Of a stretch of 11,129 bases of DNA, positions 6,994-11,129 are shown piece by piece; within the stretch, counting starts at the first letter, position 1; every line of letters begins with the position of its first letter. Position numbers and translations under genes: made by a program. This DNA comes from an uncultured Aquabacterium sp. (GTDB lineage: Bacteria; Pseudomonadota; Gammaproteobacteria; Burkholderiales; Burkholderiaceae_C): contig CALAKR010000348.1 of the NCBI GenBank assembly GCA_937923225.1, forward strand, positions 1-11,129, given 5' to 3'. The notes beneath the pieces are model-generated. The model had not been told where the DNA came from, did not search any database, and saw only the letters and a list, made by a program, of their open reading frames with translations.

Positions 6994-8045
6994 GCGGCCT
7001 CCCGCCTGGCAGCTTCGCGCGCACGAGCGCCGATGAAGTCATGTGCGCCCAGATCCCACAACAGCGCCTTGCCATCCTTGGCATCGCGCAGCCAGCACTG
7101 CGGCTGCGCGGTGATCTCGCCGATGGCCTCGCAGGCAATGCCACGTGCATGGAAGCGCCCACACACCTCCGCCACGTTATCAGGCGCCACCGACAGCAGG
7201 TAGCCGTAGCTGGGGAAAGCCGTCAGCCAACGCAGCGCGTGCGCATGGCAGGCGTCGCTGGGCGAGTAGCCCGAGGGGCAGGGGATGCGGTCCACGTCGA
7301 TCACGGCGCCCACGCGCGAGCACTCCAGCAGCATCAGCGCGGTGCCCAGGCAGCCGGCCATGCTGATGTCCTTGGCGGCGCGGCACAGGCCGGCCTCGGC
7401 CAGCTCAGGCAGCAGGGCCAGGTCGGCGCGCAGGCGCTCGGCCGGCATGGTGGTAGAGGCGTTCCAGAAGGGATAGGGCTCTTCCCAGCGGCCACGCAGG
7501 TCCACGGCCATCAGCAGTTGCTCGCCGGGGCGGGCTGCGAAGCTGGACAGCAGGCGCTTGGCGCGCCCCAGCACGGCCACGGCCAGCTGCCCGCGCGGCG
7601 CACGGTGGTTGCTGTGCCCGCCCACGATGGGCACGCCATAGGCTGCCGAGGCGGCAGCCATGCCCTGCAGGATGGGCTCGGCCTGGCCCGCGCCATCGCT
7701 CCACAGCGCATCGACCACGGCGATGGGGCGACCACCCATCGCGGCGACGTCGCTCAGGTTGACCATGATGGCGCTGTAGCCCGCGAACCAGGGCATGCGC
7801 GCAACGAAGTCGTCCACCAGGCCTTCGATGGCCAGCAGCAGGTGGCCATCACCGTTGGCATCGGGGATGGCGGCGCAGTCGTCGCCCAGCAGCACGCCGT
7901 CGCCGGAAGACAGGGTGGTGTCGGCCAGGCCGCCAGGCAGCGAGCGGGCCAGCACGCCCACCGCGTCGGCGATGTCGCGCTTGTGCTCGAAGCCCCGGCT
8001 GGCGCGCAAGGCCACGACCAGTTCGTTGAGGTCGAAGGCGCTCAT
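6990..8045 (-). CDS. nitF: AIR-synthase-like ATP-binding protein of the Nit1C cluster (Sll0787 family)
   Basis: 351 residues with the PurM/SelD/HypE/ThiL superfamily layout. The N-terminal ATP-binding half has GDGVLLGDDCAAI (48-60), IMVNLSDVAAMGGRP (93-107) and VGGHSNHRAP (141-150). The C-terminal half has RAAKDISMAGCLG (222-234), the counterpart of the ATDITGFG-type motif. Known superfamily members activate an oxygen or formyl group with ATP so that nitrogen can attack, or make selenophosphate. By analogy this protein could phosphorylate an amide- or formyl-like intermediate, but no activity is shown. The start at 8045 has a strong AGGGAGG 6 nt upstream (8052-8058) and overlaps the nitE stop as ATGA (8042-8045). 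A reading from 8342 adds 99 residues entirely inside nitE and is a shadow. In mycobacteria the GNAT and AIR-like parts are, as I recall, one protein, which fits the coupling here. Confidence 0.92.
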   Translation of the reverse strand: MSAFDLNELVVALRASRGFEHKRDIADAVGVLARSLPGGLADTTLSSGDGVLLGDDCAAIPDANGDGHLLLAIEGLVDDFVARMPWFAGYSAIMVNLSDVAAMGGRPIAVVDALWSDGAGQAEPILQGMAAASAAYGVPIVGGHSNHRAPRGQLAVAVLGRAKRLLSSFAARPGEQLLMAVDLRGRWEEPYPFWNASTTMPAERLRADLALLPELAEAGLCRAAKDISMAGCLGTALMLLECSRVGAVIDVDRIPCPSGYSPSDACHAHALRWLTAFPSYGYLLSVAPDNVAEVCGRFHARGIACEAIGEITAQPQCWLRDAKDGKALLWDLGAHDFIGARAREAARREAA

Positions 8046-8659
8046 GAGCGGCCTCCCTGGGCGGACGACAAGGTCAGGTAGCCCCACTCGGGCTCGGCAC
8101 AGGGCGGGTAATGCGGCAGGCTGGCCTGCATCAGGCCATGCACCCGGCCATGCAGCACCACCTCGCGCTGCAGCTGCCAGTGCAGGCGCTGAAACAGCGG
8201 CACGTTCTGCGCCTGCACGTGAGCCCAGAACTGCCGGGCACCTTGCGCATGCGCCATGCCCACGGCCAGACGGATCAGCGTGGCACCCAGCCGCCCGTGG
8301 TGGCGAAATGAGGGATGCACCGCCAGGCGCGATCCCCACCACACGCCCGGCTCAGCCTGGTGGATGCGCACGGTGCCCACGACCTGGTCCGCCTCGCCGG
8401 CCACGCAGGCGCAGGCCACGAGCAAGGTGGCGTGATCGTCGATGGCATCACGGTCGTCGCCCACGAACACGCCCTGCTCCACGCAGAACACGGCGCGGCG
8501 CAGCGCATGGGCATCACGCCGTTCCCAGGCCTGCGTGGCCTGCTTGACGCGGAACGCCGTGGGCACGAAGGCCGCGGGCAGGTCGCAGAAATCGTCCGTG
8601 CGCCAGGCCCGTGCGGCCGGTGCGGCATCGATCAGGGCGGTCGTGCTGGAGAAGGTCAT
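8042..8659 (-). CDS. nitE: GNAT acetyltransferase of the Nit1C cluster (MSMEG_0567/Sll0786 family)
   Basis: 205 residues. GNAT elements appear in order: FCVEQGVFVGDD (58-69), the central strand VVGTVRIHQ (93-101), the acetyl-CoA pyrophosphate loop SRLAVHPSFRHHGRLGATLI (110-129, R/Q-x-x-G-x-G/A at 119-126), and the late motif NVPLFQRLHWQLQ (152-164). The C-terminal HYPP and EWGYL stretches are family-specific. It should transfer an acetyl or other acyl group from CoA to an amine in the pathway; the acceptor is unknown. The start at 8659 has GGAG 5 nt upstream (8665-8668) and leaves a 46-bp gap after nitD. The in-frame extension to 8908 is Arg/Ser/Cys-rich shadow sequence inside nitD. It is coupled to nitF by an ATGA overlap, and the partnership of these two domains is recurrent in Nit1C clusters. 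Confidence 0.92.
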   Translation of the reverse strand: MTFSSTTALIDAAPAARAWRTDDFCDLPAAFVPTAFRVKQATQAWERRDAHALRRAVFCVEQGVFVGDDRDAIDDHATLLVACACVAGEADQVVGTVRIHQAEPGVWWGSRLAVHPSFRHHGRLGATLIRLAVGMAHAQGARQFWAHVQAQNVPLFQRLHWQLQREVVLHGRVHGLMQASLPHYPPCAEPEWGYLTLSSAQGGRS

Positions 8660-8705
8660 GGCGGCTCCGTGGTTCAGGTCCAAGGGCGTGCGAAACGTGA
8701 GGCGC

Positions 8706-9911
8706 TCAGGCCTCGAACATCGACAGCGACGAGCAGGCGCCGCACTTGCCGCAGCCCGCCTTGATGTCAGACGAACGCAGGCCCGCTGCCGCCACCATCG
8801 CGCCCAGCGGCTCCAGCACCGAGCGCATGAAGGCCGGGTCGGGCGCCGGGTGGCCTTCGAGCGGCGTGCCGCTGATGGGCACGAAGGGCACGACGAAGGG
8901 ATAGACACCCAGGTCCAGCAGGCGCTGGCTCATGTCCAGAATCGCTTCGCGCGTGTCGCCCAGGCCGGCCAGGATGTAGGTGCTGACCTGGCCGCGCCCG
9001 AACACCTTGACGGATGCCTCGAAGGCACTGAAGTAGCGCGACAGCGGCACGCTGGCCTTGCCCGGCATGATGCGCTGGCGCACTTCGGGCATGACGGCTT
9101 CCAGGTGCATGCCCAGCGTGTCCACGCCAGCCTCTTTCATCCGCGTGAACCACGCGTCGTCGTCCGGCGGCTCGCACTGGGCCTGGATGGGCAGGTCCAC
9201 GGCGGCCCTGATGGCACGGGCGCTGTCGGTCAGGATGGCCGCGCCGCGGTCGGGCGTGGGCGGCGTGCCGGTGGTCAGCACCATGTGCTTGACACCGTCG
9301 AGCTCGACCGCCGCGCGCGCCACCTCGGCCAGTTGCTCGGGTGTCTTGCGGGCGATGGTGCGGCCGGCCGCCAGCGACTGGCCGATCGAGCAGAACTGGC
9401 AGGTCTTGCGGCGGCTGTCGTAGCGGATGCAGGTCTGCAGCACGGTGGTGGCGAGCACGTCCCGACCGTGCAGAGTGGCGATGTGCGAGTAGGGGATGCC
9501 ATCCGCCGTGCTGCGCGCATAGAAGCGCGGCGTCTTGGGGAACTCGATGCGCGCGATGGGGATGCTGGCGTGGCGAAGCACGCTGGTGCCGTCCGCGCCC
9601 GGGGCCTCGGCCACGAAGGGCGAATCCCAGGCGGGCGCGGTGTGCACGGGCACCATCACCGTCACGCCGTCGATGGTGACGGCCTTGTGGTCCGAAGGGC
9701 CTGCGCCGCCACGGCGGCTGGCCAGGCCCGCACTGGGGTCGATCAGGCGCAGGCCACGCGATTGCAGCTCGGTCATCAGGCGGCGGGCTTCGGCCGAGGG
9801 GCCTTGGCCGTGGATGGCCGGCGCAGACACTGGCTGCTCGCGCACAGATGACGGCGCGGCCGCCTCCACGTCGTCAAGCGACGCGGGCAAGAGGGCTTCG
9901 CTCAGGCTCAT
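8706..9911 (-). CDS. nitD: Variant radical SAM protein of the Nit1C cluster (MSMEG_0568 family)
   Basis: 401 residues. The radical SAM cluster motif has unusual spacing, C161-x9-C171-x2-C174 ([14 protein letters not shown]), instead of CX3CX2C, as in the MSMEG_0568 family. TTGTPPTP (213-220) takes the place of the GGE SAM-binding motif, and the TIM-barrel continues through [10 protein letters not shown] and [12 protein letters not shown] second cysteine set, C387-x2-C390-x2-C393, lies nine residues from the C-terminus and could hold an auxiliary iron-sulfur cluster. The expected reaction is a 5'-deoxyadenosyl-radical step on the pathway intermediate; the substrate is unknown. The start at 9911 has GGGAG 8 nt upstream and makes the gene overlap nitC by 38 nt. 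The first 45 residues are Ala/Ser/Pro-rich and look poorly conserved, so ATG at 9776 is an alternative, but it lacks a ribosome site. Confidence 0.93.
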   Translation of the reverse strand: MSLSEALLPASLDDVEAAAPSSVREQPVSAPAIHGQGPSAEARRLMTELQSRGLRLIDPSAGLASRRGGAGPSDHKAVTIDGVTVMVPVHTAPAWDSPFVAEAPGADGTSVLRHASIPIARIEFPKTPRFYARSTADGIPYSHIATLHGRDVLATTVLQTCIRYDSRRKTCQFCSIGQSLAAGRTIARKTPEQLAEVARAAVELDGVKHMVLTTGTPPTPDRGAAILTDSARAIRAAVDLPIQAQCEPPDDDAWFTRMKEAGVDTLGMHLEAVMPEVRQRIMPGKASVPLSRYFSAFEASVKVFGRGQVSTYILAGLGDTREAILDMSQRLLDLGVYPFVVPFVPISGTPLEGHPAPDPAFMRSVLEPLGAMVAAAGLRSSDIKAGCGKCGACSSLSMFEA

Positions 9912-10917
9912 GGCTGGAACTCCCGAAGGGTTGGGGCTGTGCGGTCGTTGTCAACGCATCGCTTGGGGTGCTGATCGGTGCCGAACGGAAGGCCTCGCGC
10001 ACGGGCGAGGTCTCGCGGCCATCCATCACCAGGCTCAACAGCTCGGGCCGCGCGTAGTGGCCCACCGAATCCATCATGCGTTTGCGCTTGGTGATCAGGC
10101 TCATGTCCAGGTCGGCGATCACCATGCCTTCGCCCTCCTTCAAGGGCGGCGCCAGGTGCACGCCCTCGGGCGAGACGATGGCCGTGCAGCAGCCGCCACG
10201 CAGCGCCTTCTGCAGGCCCGCATCGGGCGTGAGCGACTGGATCTGCGCATCGGTCAGCCAGCCGGTGCTGTTGATGACGAAGCAGCCCGATTCCAGCGCG
10301 TGGTGGCGGATCGTCACCTCCATCTGGTCAGCGAAGATCGGGCCGACCAGCGAACCGGGGAACTGCGCGCAGTGGATTTCTTCATGGCCAGCCATCAGCG
10401 CGTAGCGCGCCAGCGGGTTGTAGTGCTCCCAGCAGGCCAGCGCGCCCAGGCGGCCCACGGCCGTGTCCACCACTTTGAGCCCGCTGCCATCGCCCTGCCC
10501 CCACACCATGCGCTCATGGAAGGTGGGCGTGATCTTGCGGCGCTTGAGCACCAGGGTGCCGTCGGCATCGAAGACCAACTGCGTGTTGTAGATGGTGCCG
10601 TGGTCGCGCTCGTTGACGCCCAGCACCACGACGATGCCGTGGGCACGGGCCTGCTGCGCCACCGCGTCGGTCACGGGCCCGGGCACCACCACCGCGTGCT
10701 CGTACAGCTTCATGTGCTCGGGGCCACTGGCCACGGGCGGTCGAATGAACGAGAAGTAGGGGTAGTAGGGCACGAAGGTCTCGGGGAAGACCACGATCTG
10801 CGCGCCCTGCCCAGCCGCCTGTGCGATGGCTTCGCAGACCTTGTGCAGCGTGCCTTCGGCCTCGCCCAGCACGGGCGAGATCTGCACGGCCGCCGCCTTG
10901 ATGATGCGTGTGTTCAT
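9874..10917 (-). CDS. nitC: Nit1-type nitrilase (Sll0784 family)
   Basis: 347 residues of the carbon-nitrogen hydrolase superfamily, cytoplasmic. The catalytic set is visible: E46 in [15 protein letters not shown]128 in KRRKITPT, the structural E136 in HERMVWG, and the nucleophile C162 in [21 protein letters not shown] after the cysteine marks a true nitrilase rather than an amidase. The family converts nitriles to acid plus ammonia. In pseudomonads the Nit1C nitrilase is required for growth on cyanide, but its physiological substrate was not settled to my knowledge. The catalytic core ends at [10 protein letters not shown] (289-298), after which a Ser/Thr/Pro-rich tail of about 45 residues overlaps nitD. 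The start at 10917 has GAGGT 7 nt upstream (10925-10929). It follows the Sll0783-like gene by 42 bp, the standard cyanobacterial and pseudomonad order. Confidence 0.95.
   Translation of the reverse strand: MNTRIIKAAAVQISPVLGEAEGTLHKVCEAIAQAAGQGAQIVVFPETFVPYYPYFSFIRPPVASGPEHMKLYEHAVVVPGPVTDAVAQQARAHGIVVVLGVNERDHGTIYNTQLVFDADGTLVLKRRKITPTFHERMVWGQGDGSGLKVVDTAVGRLGALACWEHYNPLARYALMAGHEEIHCAQFPGSLVGPIFADQMEVTIRHHALESGCFVINSTGWLTDAQIQSLTPDAGLQKALRGGCCTAIVSPEGVHLAPPLKEGEGMVIADLDMSLITKRKRMMDSVGHYARPELLSLVMDGRETSPVREAFRSAPISTPSDALTTTAQPQPFGSSSHEPERSPLARVA
9920..9924 (-). promoter_or_regulatory. Ribosome-binding site of nitD, inside nitC
   Basis: GGGAG read on the minus strand, 8 nt before the ATG at 9911. 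It lies inside the nitC coding sequence and is the main reason to prefer the long nitD start, with a 38-nt gene overlap, over the internal ATG at 9776, which has no purine-rich sequence before it. Confidence 0.6.
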
Positions 10918-10959
10918 GAAGATGACCTCACGGTGGCGCTTGAACGCTGATGAAGGCGC

Positions 10960-11129
10960 TCAGAGCGTCCAGGTGTCCAGGATGAAGGCGTTGGACTTGC
11001 GGTGCAGCAGGATGATGTCCAGCACGTCCAGCGGGTTGATGGGCTTGATGCCTTCGATCAGCGAGCCTTCGCCATGGCCGTACAGGGCCTGCAGCGCGAA
11101 GCGGCAGGCGTAGACCTTGCCGCCCTCCT
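10960..11129 (-). CDS. nitB: C-terminal part of an Sll0783/MSMEG_0572-family nitrogen-starvation protein
   Basis: The gene enters from the right edge and its last 55 codons plus the stop (10960-10962) are visible. The residues include [20 protein letters not shown], then [17 protein letters not shown] and the end AFILDTWTL, which I recognise as the conserved C-terminus of the MSMEG_0572/Sll0783 family. In Synechocystis sll0783 is strongly induced by nitrogen starvation and its loss impairs polyhydroxybutyrate formation. Its biochemical activity is unknown. It is the first gene of the cluster seen here and sits 42 bp upstream of nitC, as expected. The start codon, the ribosome site and the operon promoter are outside the window. 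The letter nitB follows pseudomonad usage. Confidence 0.88.
   Translation of the reverse strand, partial: EGGKVYACRFALQALYGHGEGSLIEGIKPINPLDVLDIILLHRKSNAFILDTWTL

Noticed and set aside
8046..8342. N-terminal extension of the AIR-synthase-like protein to an ATG at 8342
   Set aside because: The added 99 residues are entirely inside nitE in another frame and show no domain. The ATG at 8045 has a strong ribosome site and an ATGA junction.

Overview
The window is GC-rich DNA, very probably from a betaproteobacterium of the Burkholderiales. That placement is inferred from codon bias, dense gene packing and overall protein style; no rRNA or other phylogenetic marker is present. Almost every base is coding. 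I see no tRNA, rRNA, CRISPR array, insertion sequence or phage gene. The antisense reading frames are long only because third codon positions are mostly G or C.

Left part (1-3886). The tail of an unidentified rightward gene (ends 89) meets a leftward pair of periplasmic or membrane-anchored c-type cytochromes tail to tail. One is a diheme, c4-like protein and the other a triheme protein of the dehydrogenase-subunit type. They are translationally coupled by an ATGA overlap. Upstream of them on the same strand lies an NmrA-like NAD(P)-binding protein, divergent from a LysR-type regulator across a 119-bp control region that holds a perfect short palindrome.

Right part (3893-11129). The rest is one leftward operon with every gene on the minus strand. 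In transcription order it runs: Sll0783/MSMEG_0572-like protein (only its C-terminus is in the window), Nit1 nitrilase (nitC), variant radical SAM protein (nitD), GNAT acetyltransferase (nitE), AIR-synthase-like ATP-binding protein (nitF), family-4 glycosyltransferase (MSMEG_0565 type), 95-residue MSMEG_0570 protein (nitG) and FAD-dependent oxidoreductase (nitH). This is the Nit1C cluster, known from cyanobacteria (nitrogen-starvation response, Synechocystis sll0783-sll0787), mycobacteria (MSMEG_0565-0572) and cyanide-assimilating pseudomonads. Its pathway, intermediates and end product were not established to my knowledge.

How the genes fit together. In Nit1C the nitrilase would release a carboxylate and ammonia, or an amide, from a nitrile. 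The radical SAM enzyme, acetyltransferase, PurM-fold protein, glycosyltransferase and flavoprotein look like a route that builds or modifies a small nitrogen-containing molecule. Start-stop overlaps of 4, 4, 8 and 38 nt show tight co-translation. The operon promoter lies beyond the right edge, so its regulation cannot be read here. The LysR gene is convergent with the operon end, and its divergent partner is the NmrA gene, so it is more likely unrelated to Nit1C.
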